Positions 11,760 through 24,180 of a DNA stretch of 64,000 nucleotides are shown here, piece after piece. Origin of the DNA: Paguma larvata. Lineage: Eukaryota > Chordata > Mammalia > Carnivora > Viverridae. The position numbers and the translations under genes were made by a program. The notes under the pieces were generated by a model. It saw only the letters and a list, made by a program, of their open reading frames with translations. It made no database searches and had not been told where the DNA came from. Location of the stretch: NCBI GenBank assembly GCA_030068075.1, contig CM057826.1:50611116-50675115 (forward strand), read 5' to 3'. Positions within the stretch are counted from its first letter, which is position 1; every line of letters starts with the position of its first letter.

Positions 11760-11960
11760 ACCACTTATTGAGTACTTAATACAATATCAAACACTGTGCA
11801 TAAGTTACATATTTTAAATCTTTCTGTATCTTATGTTTTATCCCCATTGTGAAGCAATGAAACTGTGACCCAAGATGGTTAGGTGATTCTCACACTTCTG
11901 AGCTAGTCCAAAGCAATGAGCTAGTGTCAAAGCAGTGTTTACCCCATATCCCTCTGGTTT
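11760..11960 (-). mobile_element. MIR SINE relic
   Basis: TTATTGAGTACTTAATAC, CACTGTGCATAAGTTACATA, TATCCCCATTGTGAAGCAATG and the GTTAGGTGATTCTCACAC part follow the complement of the mammal-wide MIR core, with high divergence. Confidence 0.6.
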
Positions 11961-12089
11961 CAAGGCTAGGGATCTCAAAGTCTTGCTGTTTTGCCTCTGA
12001 GCTAACCTGTTTTTGGCTAGACTATCATAAAGACCTAGAGATCAAGGCCACTTCTAATCTACCTCCACCTGGATGTGGTGTTTGATATG

Positions 12090-12660
12090 GAAAACAATGG
12101 CAAAAGAAACAATTAAATTTCTTTGCTACTTACAGCCCACTGACAAGTACTTGAGACGGGCAGAGTGGCATTCTTCTAGAACTCAAGCTGCCTCAGTGTT
12201 GACATTTTGCTAAGGGCAAAGGCAATCTCAGTTCACCCCACAGACCCCTTCCTATAAATCTACTTTAACACATAAAAAGTCCTTTGAAATGTCCTTTGTC
12301 TCTACCCCTGGCTCCCAAGGTAAATGTTGACAATCCTACTCCAAGCTTGTGGCCCACTGATCTACATCCAAAGGGTCTCATGACTGAAGGTTTACTAGAC
12401 AGTAGTGAATGACCTTTCCTAACAACAGCTAGCCCCTTCAAAATCCTGGAAACCTTACTTCCAAAATTCCTTACAGACTGGCTACCCTAATCCCCTACCA
12501 ACCTGAAGGTATATAATCAGTCACCTGTCACAATCTCCGTGCAACTCTTTCTTGTCATGGGTCTGTCCCCATGCTTTAATAAAACCACCTTCTTGCCCCA
12601 AAGATGTCTCAAGAATTCTTTCTTGCCCATCAGCTCAAACACAACACAAACATTTCCACA
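12090..12660 (+). mobile_element. Carnivore ERV-type LTR (solo), forward
   Basis: The stretch has an LTR layout: GACATTTTGCTAAGGGCAAA, a TATATAA box at 12510, a poly-A signal AATAAA at 12578-12583, and the tail GATGTCTCAAGAATTC typical of gammaretrovirus-like carnivore LTRs. No retroviral gene sequence lies beside it, so it is a solo LTR. The left edge is uncertain by about 100 bases. Confidence 0.7.
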
Positions 12661-12696
12661 AACATCAGCTCCAAACCCCAACACAACATTGCCACA
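12628..12696. repeat. Two-copy tandem duplication at the LTR 3' end
   Basis: CATCAGCTC(C)AAAC...ACAACAC...CCACA occurs at 12628-12660 and, with several differences, at 12663-12696. Confidence 0.7.
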
Positions 12697-12699
12697 TCA

Positions 12700-12886
12700 G
12701 CGTTCATTTTCATTATTTCATTCACTCATTTGTCAACTCCTTAACAAATATTAATTGAATGCAGATTTGCTGGCCATTAGAAATGTACAAGACAGACAAA
12801 ATTCCTCACTTACTAAAATCATATTCTAGTAAGGAAGACTGACAATAAGCATAAGAAGAAAAATAATTAAGATATGTTTAATAGTG
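12700..12886 (-). mobile_element. L2 LINE 3' end (first part)
   Basis: TTCATTCACTCATTTGTC, ACAAATATTAATTGAATGC, ACAAGACAGACAAAATTCC and ATATTCTAGTAAGGAAGACT are the complement of the L2 3' end. It continues after the SINE at 13130. Confidence 0.75.
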
Positions 12887-13129
12887 GAGTGCCTTCGTGG
12901 CTCAGTCAGTTAAGTGTTCCACTTCAGCTCAGGTCATAATTCATGGCTTGAGAGTTTGAGTCCTGCATCAGGCTCTATGCTGACAGCTCAAAGCCTGCAG
13001 CCTGCTTCAAATTCTGTGTCTCCCTTCTGCTCCTTCCCTGCTTGTGGTCTGTCTCTGTCTCTGTCTCTCGCTCTCACTCTTGCTCTCGCTCTCTCTCTCT
13101 CTCTCAAGAATAAATATAAAAATAATTTC
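12887..13129 (+). mobile_element. Felid Can-SINE inserted in an L2
   Basis: Forward copy with repeated CTGTCTCT and CTCGCTCT units, flanked by TAATAGTG at 12879-12886 and 13130-13137. It splits an L2 relic. Confidence 0.93.
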
Positions 13130-13290
13130 TAATAGTGATAAGTTCTATGAAAATTATGAAATATGCCACAAATGGAATGAAATTTAGATAGCACGGTCAA
13201 GGAGGCCTTTCTAGTCAAAGTAACATTGCAGTTGATAAAATGCACAACTCACATGTGTTTTAAAGCCTGAGTTTCATACTGTCAAGTCCT
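13130..13290 (-). mobile_element. L2 LINE (second part)
   Basis: AGTGATAAGTTCTATGAAAA and GTCAAGGAGGCCTTTCTAG continue the L2 antisense text in the correct order after the SINE. Confidence 0.7.
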
Positions 13291-15371
13291 GAGTTTGCTT
13301 AATTCAAATTGACATTCACTCTTCATTTCTGTATTACTGCTTCAGGGGAAGACTCTTTGAGCTCCTTAAAAGGAGATGCATCTTCTATTGCTAATATTCT
13401 TTTTTTTTTTAATCACAGATACTGCTTTACAGTAAGAATATTTGCTTGCAAAGGATAATTGTCTCCTGTGATAGAATAACTTCAAAGTAAAAGTTTGATT
13501 ATTTTTTCCACTGCTGTTCCTTAACATTTCAAAGAGCATCTGTTGCCATTGTTAGTCTTGTTGAACATGGTTCTAATAGAGGAAAGTGATCTGCTTAGTG
13601 GAAGAGGTGTGTCAATTCATGAGATGGTGGTGAGTCTATTTTTTCCCTATTGTGTTAGGAAAAGCATTAATCAACCAGGCAGATCAGAGAATGACTTCAG
13701 AATACCCAGTAGTCATTTGGGCACTTGTTTAATTGGTTTTCTTCAATTAAATAACAATTAGCAGCTTGTATGAACCAAACACTTAAAGTTTACCTTATAA
13801 TATATTGAAAAACCATTCATGCCAAAACTAAACACAGACACACACAAAATTCCTCTCGCAATGGCAATACATTGCTATATTTATATATTATTTATTTACT
13901 TATAGACATATAATTTATATATTATTTATTATACCTTTACTAAGGTAAGCTTGAGTTAAATTTTTATTTGTAGTGTTTCCGGATAGCATCTGATATAGCA
14001 TTAAATAAAAATTTTTGTATTTCGAGGCAGTTACAAACTTGCTTCCACAAGGGAAAACATGACACTGAGTAGAATGGCTTTGGGAACATTCCTATTTTGG
14101 AGGACGAAATACCGAATGCCTATTAAAACTCTGAAATAGCATTGCAAATTGTGATCATGTTATTTTACTATGGTCAAACTATGATTAGAATAATTACCAA
14201 AAAGGTAACGTGCATCTTTGCATCCGATTAATTGAAGTGATACAATCTCTAAAGGCGAGAATAGCACCACCTGCTCTCTTTGCCTCCTTTAATTATTTTG
14301 TGTTAGCTTTGACAAGGTGTGACTGCAGATTTATTGTGAAGAATTTCACTTCACTAGTGCTTAGGCCTCATTGGGGAAGCACAGGCAAACGTTAATTCTC
14401 TATGGCTTGTGTACATGCCTTTCAAATAACTATATTTCCAAACCAAAGCTCAAAAATCTATAAAAGAGACAAGATATGACAGGTGCCATATACAATGAAC
14501 AATTGCCAAAGGCAAGATTTGGTAACCAAAGTTTCTTTTTTCTTAACTCCTTTATATCTTCTCTGAACAATCATCATGTCTTTCTGAGTTTTCGTTCCAC
14601 GGATGTTCAATCCTCTGTTTCTCTAGCACATTCTTTGTAAGATCCATTAGGGATGGTTATTTGAAAAATAAGTTTCCTGTTTTTCTCCAATTGCTGTCTC
14701 TTCGTAATGTTCTGAAATAGTGATGCTTTCTTCAAGAATCTTCGGAGAATCATGTGTAACTTCATTTGCCTACCAAGTAACTTCAGCTGATTTATTCAAT
14801 TATCTGAAATCCCCAGAATAATTCAACATCTCAGCATTTATATGAAAACTTAGCTGTCCCTCTCCTAACCCTCTCTCCCCACCACACATAGATGAACACG
14901 AGAGTATTTCCAATGGGGCACAGGCAAGCTGGGTGGCTTGAGTGACATATTACCTAATGATTACTCAGGATCGTCTATCTACATCCCTGTCCTCTTATTC
15001 CTCCGCTTCATATGTTGAAAGTCAAAACATAATGATGCACAAATTCACAAATGGTGTTGAAATAAAACCACATGAATCTAACCCTGTAAATATGGTGGAG
15101 AGTTGAGTTATTTATTTAAATATTTTTATCATTGTGGAAAACAACTGTTTTCTGTAACTTCCAGTAAAGGGAAATTAGGGATTTTCTTATAAAACTGAAA
15201 TCAATACTTTCTGTTAGTTTGCGGCTCACAATAGCCTGATACTGTATCTGAAATGCAATCAGTGGTAATGTGGTAATGTAAATCATGGAACATTTTTTAG
15301 ATAATTTTCAGCAAGTAACTTTAAATACTTTAAAAAATATTTAGACCTAAAGGCCTAAAGGCCTCCTTTAG
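13291..15371. other. Intergenic DNA, no gene recognised
   Basis: About 2 kb of unique, AT-rich sequence with a poly-T run near 13401 and an AT-only patch at 13878-13932. No repeat or gene could be supported. Confidence 0.5.
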
Positions 15372-15488
15372 GGCGCCTGAGTGGCCGAGTCATTTGATGT
15401 CAACTCTTGATTTGAGCTCAAGTCATGATCTCACAGTTCACAGTTTGTGGGCTTGGGCTCTATGCTGGCAGTGCGAACACTGCTTGGG

Positions 15489-15546
<58 letters not shown>

Positions 15547-15617
15547 TGGGCCACTCTCCCACACGCACATGTGTGCTTTCTTTCTCTATCAAAATAAATA
15601 AACATTAAAAAAAAAGT
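15372..15617 (+). mobile_element. Felid Can-SINE with a long (TC)n
   Basis: Forward copy starting GGGCGCCTGAGTGGC; the TC run at 15491-15541 is about 26 units. Tail CAAAATAAATAAACATT. Confidence 0.93.
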
Positions 15618-15664
15618 ATACCTCCTTGGACTTAACTACCAACACCAGGAATTTAACCTATGAA

Positions 15665-15842
15665 AATAATATGTAGAATTATATATATGATTATATATAT
15701 TCAGTGTGTATATATAGTATACATATAAGTGATATATTCAGATACAGATATATAGATAGAAATACAGATTTGGGGATATATATCATTTAGGAATAATATA
15801 TAATAATTCACATATATAATTCATACATATATATATATTCAT
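15665..15842. repeat. AT-rich low-complexity (TATA-type) tract
   Basis: Mostly TA, TATATG and GATA units with few G/C. Confidence 0.85.
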
Positions 15843-16315
15843 TGTAAATTGCCTGGTTTTTTGTTGCTTTTAATAGGTCACAAGCATAATTGTTTAAATG
15901 CCTACTTGTCCACTTCACCTCAGCTGAGATTTTCCAGCTGTACCAACTGGAAAGAATGCATTATATTTTGTCTTAATCTTACATATGGCTTTACAGGCTT
16001 ACATTTGAAATTAATATGTACTCATAACTTACTATTTTGTTTTATAATAACAAACTGAAACTTTAATTCTTTCAACAGGGAAAGATTATCTTCTACTACC
16101 TTTCCTGAATTCCAGCAAGTCGATCCTCTTTTTCTGTACATGAGGGAAATAGAGTTGCTAAGAAAAAAAGTGATTTACATAAGACCTATAGGCCTTTTGT
16201 TAAACAACTAGGAAATTTTGATTTGAGGATCAGTATATTTTTAAGTAAAGTACACTCCTCTCTTTACCACTGCCTGCCTATACATAAGATTTAAAAAAAA
16301 TAGATATTGAATATA
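15843..16315. other. Intergenic DNA, no feature recognised
   Basis: Unique sequence; a 69-codon frame at 15849-16058 has no recognisable family. Confidence 0.45.
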
Positions 16316-16328
16316 TACAGATATTTTT

Positions 16329-16542
16329 TTATTTTAAATCTTTTAATGCTTATTCATTTTTTTGAGAGACAGAGACAGCACAAGCAGGGGAAGGGCAGAG
16401 AAAGGTACACAGAATCTGAAGCAGCCTCCAGCCTCTGGGCTGTCAGTACAGAGTCAGATTGGGACTCAAACCCACACACTGAGAGATCATGACCTGAGCC
16501 AAACTCAGAAGCTTAACTGACCAAGTCACCCAGGAGCCCCTG
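16329..16542 (-). mobile_element. Felid Can-SINE
   Basis: Reverse copy; exact flanking repeat TACAGATATTTTT at 16316-16328 and 16543-16555. Confidence 0.94.
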
Positions 16543-16646
16543 TACAGATATTTTTAAACATTGCTTTAAAATAGTTCTAGAATATAAAACTATTTTAAAA
16601 TAGTATATATTTAGATTACAACCTAGCATAATGCCTGTTTCTTCTT

Positions 16647-16867
16647 TTTTTTTTTTTATGTTTTTATTTATTTTTGAGAGCAGGAGAGACAAAGCATGAG
16701 TGGGGAAGGATCAGAGAGAGAGAGACACAGAATCTGAAGCAGGCTCCAGGCTCTGAGCTGTCAGCACAGAGCCCGACGCGGGGCTCGGGCTCGAACTCAC
16801 AGACCGTGAGATCATGACCTGATCTGAAGTCGGACGCTTAACGACTGAGCCACCCAGGCGCCCCTAT
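16647..16867 (-). mobile_element. Felid Can-SINE, young copy
   Basis: Close to consensus, with CpGs kept in the tRNA-like part (CCCGACGCGGGGCTCGGGCTCG). Flanking repeat CTGTTTCTTCTT at 16635-16646 and 16868-16879. Confidence 0.95.
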
Positions 16868-16943
16868 CTGTTTCTTCTTAAACCACTCAATACATTTATT
16901 GGGAGGAAGGGAGAGGGAAGGGAGGCAAGGAAGACATACTCTT

Positions 16944-17165
16944 TTTTTTTTTTTATTTTTAATTTTTATTTTTATTTTTGAGACAGAGAGATGCAGAGCA
17001 CAAGCAGGGGAGGGCAGAGAGAGAGGGAGACACAGAGTCAGAAGCAGGCTCCAGGCTCTGAGCTGTGAGCACAGAGCCCGATGTGGGGCTTGAACTCGTG
17101 AACTGCGAGATCATGACCTAAGCCGAAGTCGGGCGCTCAACCCACTGAGCCACCCAGGTGCCCCA
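16944..17165 (-). mobile_element. Felid Can-SINE
   Basis: Near-consensus reverse copy, flanked by AAGACATACTCTT at 16931-16943 and 17166-17178. Same orientation as the copy 80 bases before it, but an independent insertion. Confidence 0.95.
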
Positions 17166-17676
17166 AAGACATACTCTTGATATACATTAATAATAAGGTA
17201 TACCAGCCATACTTGAATTATCATTCATTTAAAAACCTGTTTATAGGTAAAAATATGTAAGTAAACTTTCCATGTATTCTCTTTTAAAGATCATTTTAAA
17301 TATATTCAGATGCAGTGGTTTTTAAAGCAAATACAAAGAAATAATGATAGATTATGATTTTTCCCATGCATTAAGTATACCTGCTGGTTAACATTGCTTT
17401 ATTTCCCATTCTGTCTTAATTTTTAGGGCATATTTGGTGATAAATAATTGAATACGTTTCTCATTAAATATGATACACTCATTAATTACATTAGCAAAGA
17501 ATATGCCTCTCATAGGAAGTGAGCTCCCTTGCATTCACATTATGTATGAATTTTTTATGAGTAATGTGAGCTGATAAATGTAAATGTTTTCTAAATGAAG
17601 GGTAAAGATGTCCTTCATCACTGATTAGAAACTATAAACTGGTAATTTCAATACTTGCTTCAAAAATCCTAAGTAG

Positions 17677-17858
17677 CTGGGGTGCCTGGGTGGCTCAGTT
17701 GGTTAAGCATCCGACTCGTGATTGCAGCTCAGATCATGATCTCATACTTCATGGGTTTGAGCTGCACATCAGGTTCTGTGTGCTGAACATGGAACATGCT
17801 TGAGATTCTCTCTCGCTGCTCTTCTCCCCTATGTGCTCCACCTCCTGAAAAAAAAATG
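17677..17858 (+). mobile_element. Felid Can-SINE, no long TC run
   Basis: Forward copy ending in a poly-A tail; flanking repeat TAAGTAG at 17670-17676 and 17859-17865. Confidence 0.9.
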
Positions 17859-17879
17859 TAAGTAGATAATGTTAAATGT

Positions 17880-18570
17880 CAGTGACATTATTGAGCTAAT
17901 AGATACATTGCTGGTGGGGGAGGAAGTTTATATAATGACTTTGAAAAATAATTTAATATTGCCTGATAACACTGAGTTTACATAAACTATATGCCTAGTA
18001 TTTTCCATTTTAACTATATGCCCTATATATTCTGAATCCTTTTTTATGTGCACCAGAAAAAATAATCAAGAATGTTTATAAGAGAATTAGTTTATAATTG
18101 AAAAAATAGTGAATAATAACTACCAATACTAGAAGAATTAAATAATTTGTGACACAGTAAATCAGTAGAGTACTTTAGAGGAAGATAGATACATAAAACA
18201 ACATTGGATAAATCATAAGATGTAAATTGAGTTTAAAACATGGAGAATAGAAGGGTAATTCCATTAAGATATATTTCAAATGAAACAGAAAAATTTTAGG
18301 GATATAAACATGAACAGCTAAAAGAGCAAAGAAACAGTAAAGAATTTCAATGCAGTGTCTATTCTAAGGATGTAGAGAGAGAGATGGAAAAGGAATTGGG
18401 TATATAGAGAACCTTAGGGTAATGTTAATAATCTTTTAATGAAACTGAGTGTTGTGCCCACAGGGTTTTACTATATCTTTATTATTTACCCTTTACATAT
18501 ATACCACACATATTCTTTTATATCTACTGAATATTGAATTTAAAAATTATTGAATGAAGAGTGATAGAAA
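17880..18570 (+). mobile_element. Old L1 3' end, forward
   Basis: Resembles the sense strand of an L1M ORF2 end and 3' UTR (GGTGGGGGAGGAAGTTTATA, ATCATAAGATGTAAATTGAG, ATATATACCACACATATTC). Very diverged; no intact frame. Confidence 0.5.
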
Positions 18571-21524
18571 ACAGTGCAATATTTGTGTTTAAAATAGGTA
18601 TGTTCAATTAAACAAAAATGAAAACTCAAACAAAATTTTAAAAAGAGTTTGGTTTTTAAAAAAAACAAGAGTATTTCTTGAGATCCCTGGCATTAGCTAC
18701 TCTCATTACCTTTTTATCCTCTGTGATGTAGTTAAGCTGTATTCTCAAGCTTTGCCTATCCCTAGATCTTCTTTCTGGCATATAGAACACTAAAAAATTG
18801 ATAAGAACTAGAACCGATATAATTATGACTCTCATAGAAGCCAGGTTCTTAACCAAATTTAAGTCTGTGTTTCCTTTGGAGTAGATGGGCATGTGTGTGT
18901 TTGTGTTTGTGTGTATGCACACACCCTACACACATGGAAGGCTCCAAAACAGGTCAACACTTACATCCATTTGAGACACCATTTTTCCATTCAAGAGCTG
19001 CAAAGTATGTTTGATGAGTTGGATGGACCTAATTGATGACCTGTCACTATTACTACATTGTGAATTGTCATCTGTCACAGGGAGTCAAAGCTCCAAAGGA
19101 CACGTGTGGGTAGTAGAAAGTGGTACAGTCAACTTAAGTAGGATTTTCCTTCCTGTGTTCTGGGTCAAAGTCAACATCCCATGTCTAGCCTAAGGCTAGA
19201 GATTTAAGCAGATTTAAGCACTGCTTAAATCTCTTTAACCACCATACAGTTGATTCCACCTAACACAAGTTCTGTACAATAGGCTTTCATGGGCCAACAA
19301 CTTTAGAAAATACATTGTCAAACAAAGGTGATAAGTTTCTTTAGTACAGATTGTTTTAGAGAACGTAAAACACTAAGCCATGTGATTCTCCTAAGTGGGA
19401 AATCGTGTACACATTTTTCCTTAAATGTATTTGATTCCGATTTCTTTTCTCCTTTGGAGTATCATTCCATGGGATTATTGATTTGTGTAATAAACTTGAG
19501 AAATGCTGTTGTGAGTTCTATTCTTGACCCGTTTCTAAAAAGGTGTAGTAATTAGAGAATATAGGATATCCCAGTAGAGTATTAGGATCTATTATAAATT
19601 GGCAGAATGTGCAGAGAAGCAAAGTTAAGTGAAACTTTGAGCATACTTCTACTCTATAAAAATATAGAAAAATAGTTTAGAAAAAGCATAGATTTATCTG
19701 TTGATCTCTTAAGATCATAGATAAATCCTCATCCTCATCATCCTCTTATAGTTACCAACCTCCTCCCCTGATCTAAACCCTAAAACTTTAATCTGGACTC
19801 AGGAGTTTAAAAAAAATAAAAATGAGAGATCTCTGGCTAGGTTCACCTTCTTTTTAATCAGGCCAAAGAATTTTCACTTTAAATATAGAAGTGTGTCTCA
19901 CTCAAGTTTCTCTACAAATATCATTCGACCCACATCCTACTGGCTGTTTTTAGATTTTTAGTCCTCATAAAAGGATAAGACTAAGAGGTGAGAGAAGTCA
20001 GGTGAATGTACCGAATGGAATGGAATAAAAAGTTAGCACTCCATATGGAACTATGTTTTATTTGAGTGTGAAATTGGGAAAAAATAACCCGTCATGCTGT
20101 TGTTAGTGGCTATTGGGTTTTCAGAAGGATTTGAAAAGATTTTTCACACATACCAATTTCTTCCACAACTTTACCAAGGTTGTGCATATATAGGATTATT
20201 TTTATTTCTATATAATGATTACAAATATTTAAGACTCAGCAAATTTAGATAACTTGAGTAAAGTCACAGGGAGTGGGAGGGTTGGATTAAATGAACTTTA
20301 AGAGCCGATTCTAGATTTAACATTGTCACATTCTATACTGTGACAATATTTTTTCTAGTCACAATTTTCTTCTAGAACATCAAGGACATATGGTAACGGA
20401 ATATTTTAAGAATAGTATTAATACTTGATACTAAATACATTTACTACCTTGATGAACTCAGCCATTCATTTCAGATCAAATGTGAAAATGTGTGCTGACC
20501 ACTCTGGAGTCCATTGCTTGTGTTCCATTCCCTCCAGGCATGGGAAGAGGGATGTTACAGCGCTTTGGTCTACAGTAAGGGAATGCGGAATGCTTCCTGT
20601 TAGTAGTATGTAGGAAAAGATAAAATGGCACTCAGAGGCTATATAGATTAAACAAATTAAATACACAAAATAAAGGAAATAATGGAATTTTTGATTCCAT
20701 AATTTCTTGGGATTAAATTTATAGTTTTGCAGAACTGTAAAGCTATCATTCAAAATATTTTATATTTTATATAATTTATATTAAATTTAATGTATTTAAA
20801 TATCTGTATGTTATTATTAGTTCAAGCGTGTGCTGTGAAGTTCCCAGAAAATGAAGTTTAATAGTAAAACCAGCTATTGAGTAAACTTCAATAGGAAAGT
20901 ATATTTGATAATGACTCTTGTAAGTTCCACATGGATTGTTTGAATACAGAATAGAACATAGAATGAAATTATCAGCAAAACTGTCAAAAGATATAGAGAA
21001 ATGATCTATCTCCATTCCTTGTGCTGAAATTACTCTGTAGACTAAGAACTGGAAGCAAATTTGCTTGTAAAGTGTAGCCCTTAAAAAGATAGATGAACTT
21101 TGGCATTACCAAAACTGTAGAATCGTAAATCCAATATTTTCATATTTGTGTTTCCTAAGCTTTGGAAACAGTTCTTATGGACTACTATGATAATTATTCC
21201 TCTTAAATAGAATGGGGAAGACATATCTTAGACAGATTAAGTAAACTAACCAAGAGTTAACATGTGATATGACAAATGCAGAATTCCAATTGAAACATTT
21301 CTGACTTCAGCACCTGATATCTTAAGCAATAAGGGATGCTGTCCCCAAATAAATCAGGAGCATCTCTTAATGTAGAGGAAGATTTTTCTGAACTCCTAAA
21401 ACATCGTTATTTACCCTCCTGTGGAAAGTCAGTTTGCCACCACTCCCTCATATATTTTTCTCACCATCAGGAACAAATTTATCCATATATAGATATGAAA
21501 TTCAGGATGGTGAGATTCTCTTCT
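18571..21524. other. Intergenic DNA, mostly unique
   Basis: No gene recognised over about 3 kb. It holds a TG-rich patch at 18891-18914, a 13-base hairpin at 19198-19234 and possible MIR remnants near 21180-21300. Several 60-95 codon frames lie here with no family resemblance. Confidence 0.45.
19198..19234. repeat. 13-base hairpin
   Basis: AGAGATTTAAGCA and TGCTTAAATCTCT, with a second direct GATTTAAGCA copy in the loop. Confidence 0.9.
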
Positions 21525-21660
21525 ATCTATGAGAATATGGGCAAATCACATAACCCTTCAGAACTCCATTCTCCTTTTCATATAATTGGAAGATTGTAAC
21601 AGATTATCTTTGAGATCCCTTTCAGATTGAACACTGTTCAAAATTCCATCACAATTCTCT
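21525..21660 (+). mobile_element. MIR-family relic
   Basis: GAATATGGGCAAATCACATAA, CCTTCAGAACTCC and GAGATCCCTTTCAGATTGAA follow the core of an ancient MIR-like SINE. Confidence 0.5.
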
Positions 21661-21774
21661 CTTTATGCCTAAGAATATGATTTTAAAACTCTTCCAATAC
21701 AGAACACTTTTGGAAAACAGGATCAGACTTTAACTAATTAAATTCATAATAAGTAAAAAATAAAATTTTTGTAA

Positions 21775-21901
21775 TGGGGTACTGGGCTAGCTCAGTCAGA
21801 AGACCACCTGGCTCTTGATCTTGAGGTCATGAGTTCTAGCCCCACATTAGATGTAGGGGTTATGTAAATTAGTAAATGACTAAATAAGTTAATAAATAAA
21901 A
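21775..21901 (+). mobile_element. Short older Can-SINE (SINEC_a type)
   Basis: Starts TGGGGTACTGGGCTAGCTCAG and has the tRNA-derived part but, unlike the long felid copies, passes directly to GTAGGGGTTATGTAAATTA and an A-rich tail, with no TC segment. Confidence 0.85.
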
Positions 21902-22239
21902 ATGGTGTGATATCAACACTTTTCAACCTACATTTTATAGATCTACTTTATCCATTTTAAATGTTATATAGTGTTCCATAGAACTCCATGTCATTCTAAA
22001 ATTAACCAACGTATTTAGTCCTACAGCTGTGTAAGGGCCTTTCTATTTCCAGGGTTTCTTTTACTTTTTGGCCTTTAAAAATAAGTTGCAATGTATATAT
22101 TTCATTTAAACTGGACATATTCTTAAGATTTCTAGTACTGCTAACTGGGACAAAATACCATGAACATTTTAGTTTATTTAGTTATTTACTGATTATTATC
22201 CAAAATGTTACATTGATTTGAGTTACCACTGTCAGTATT

Positions 22240-22474
22240 TGAGATCTTACCAGGGTACTTTAGGCTGCAATGAATAGGAAGTGCCAATTTAGTTTACTTA
22301 AATAAGAAGAGCATTCATTATCTTGCTTGATTTTAATTCAGAAGATGAAAAGGTAGTCTCAGATCTCATTCTTCTGTTCTCCTATCCTTCTATAGCTCTC
22401 CAAGATGTTGCAAGATACTGCAGCCTTTCCGGGTGTCTGTTCTAGATGTAACACCATCCAGATGCAGAAATGGA
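22240..22474. other. Unclassified interspersed-repeat-like stretch
   Basis: TAGGCTGCAATGAATAGGAA and following text look like an old mammalian repeat, but I cannot name the family. Confidence 0.3.
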
Positions 22475-23590
22475 CATCTGTAATTTTCCTTTTCTTTGAG
22501 AATAGTTGACACACAGTGTTAAAGTAATATCAAGTGTACAATATAGTGATTCAACATCTCTTACTGTTATGCAATACATCCACAAGTGTAGCTACCCTCT
22601 GTTACCATACAATGCTGTTACAATGTCACTATGTTCCCTATGCTGTGTTTTTTATTTCCATGACTTATTCATTTCATAACTAGAAGCCTGTATCTCTTGC
22701 TCCTCTTCACCCATTTTGCCCATGCCTGCTTCTTTCTAGCAATCAACAGTTTAATCTCCATATTTATAGGTCTGATTTTGCTTTTGTTGTTGTTGTTGTT
22801 GTTAATTCACTTGTATTTTAGATCATACATGAGTGAAATCATATGGTATTTGTCTTAGACTTAATTCATTTAGTGCAATATCCTCTATATCCATCCATGT
22901 TGTTGCAAATGGCAAGATCTCATCCTTTCTCATGACTGCATAACATTTCTGTGGGGTATGTGTGTGAGTGTGTGTGTGTGTGTGTGTGTGTACCACATCA
23001 CTATCCATTCATAAATTAATGGGCACTTGGGTTGCTTCCATATCTTGGCTATTGTAAATGCTACAATAAACACAGGCCTACACATACCAATTTGAATTAG
23101 TGTTTTCTTTATTTTGAGGCAAAGACACAGTAGTAAGATTATTGGACCATATGCTATTTCTATTTTTAATTTTTTGAAGCACCTCCATAATGTTTTCCAC
23201 AGTGGCTATAACAATTTACATTCTTACCAACAGTGCACAATGATTCCTTTTCCTCCACATTCTCATCAATAATTATTTCTTATCTTTTTGATTTTAGCCA
23301 CTTTGATAGATACAAGGTGATATCATTGCGTTTGTGATTTGCATTTCCCTGATGATATTTGGTGTTGAGTTTAAGAGTTCTTTATATATTTTTGGTATTA
23401 AATCCCTTATTGGATATATCTTTTGCAAATATTCTCTCCCATTTAGTAGGTTGTCTTTGTGTTTTGTTGATGGTTTCCTTCACTGTGCAAAATCTTAGGA
23501 ATGGATTTCTTGATTTTGTAACAAGTGCAAATCTGCAGAATTTTATCCCTTATTTCATTGACATGAGTTGTGTGAGAAATCCATTCTTAA
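22475..23590 (-). mobile_element. L1 3' end, antisense, 5'-truncated
   Basis: Over 1.1 kb follows the complement of a carnivore L1 3' UTR and ORF2 end (TTGACACACAGTGTTAAAG, CATCCATGTTGTTGCAAATG, GGCACTTGGGTTGCTTCC, TGATTTGCATTTCCCTGATG). It includes a (TTG)n patch and a (TG)n run. All frames are broken. Confidence 0.85.
22957..22991. repeat. (TG)n microsatellite inside L1
   Basis: A TG run with one interruption, sited where L1 normally has a TATATA stretch. Confidence 0.9.
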
Positions 23591-23840
23591 ACCAATCACT
23601 GGAAATGGATTGACTCAACAAGACTCAACCCTAGAATTGCAAGTAGTGCCAGCATATTACCCAATGTCTGTGTGTGCTGAGAAGGATGAAAAACTGAATA
23701 AATTTGGTTATTTTCAGAAATAAAGAGGTAATTGGTTGTGGTTAGGCAACCAACAAGTCTGTTATTTTCAGTCTTAGAAGGGTAGAGTTTACTCCCATTT
23801 GATGAGCATAAGGATATCACATAATTGTTTTAAATAGCTT

Positions 23841-24069
23841 AATTTTTTTTTTTTTTTGCTTTTTGAATTCATTTTTGAGAGAGAGAGAGAGAGAGACACA
23901 GAGTGCAAGTGGGGGAAGGGCAGAGAAATCCAAAGACAGAGAATTGGGAGCAGGCTCCAGGTTCTAAGGTCTCAGTCCAGAGTCCAAAGCGGGGTCGAAT
24001 TCACAGACTACAAGATCATGACCTAAGCCGAAGTTGAATGTTTAACCAACTGAGTCACTTAGACACCCC
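23841..24069 (-). mobile_element. Felid Can-SINE
   Basis: Reverse copy with long poly-T, (GA)n at 23878-23896 and head GAGTCACTTAGACACCC. Confidence 0.9.
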
Positions 24070-24180
24070 CACATAGTGGTTTTAATGTGTATTCCCTTGG
24101 TTACTGGTAAGGTTAAGTCTCTCTCTTTTTTTTTTCATGTATTTATTGGCCTTTTGTAATTTTTCTTCTGTTAACTGACT
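24070..24180 (-). mobile_element. L1 fragment, antisense
   Basis: AGTGGTTTTAATGTGTATTC and TTCATGTATTTATTGGCC are complement of the L1 ORF2 3' part. Confidence 0.5.
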
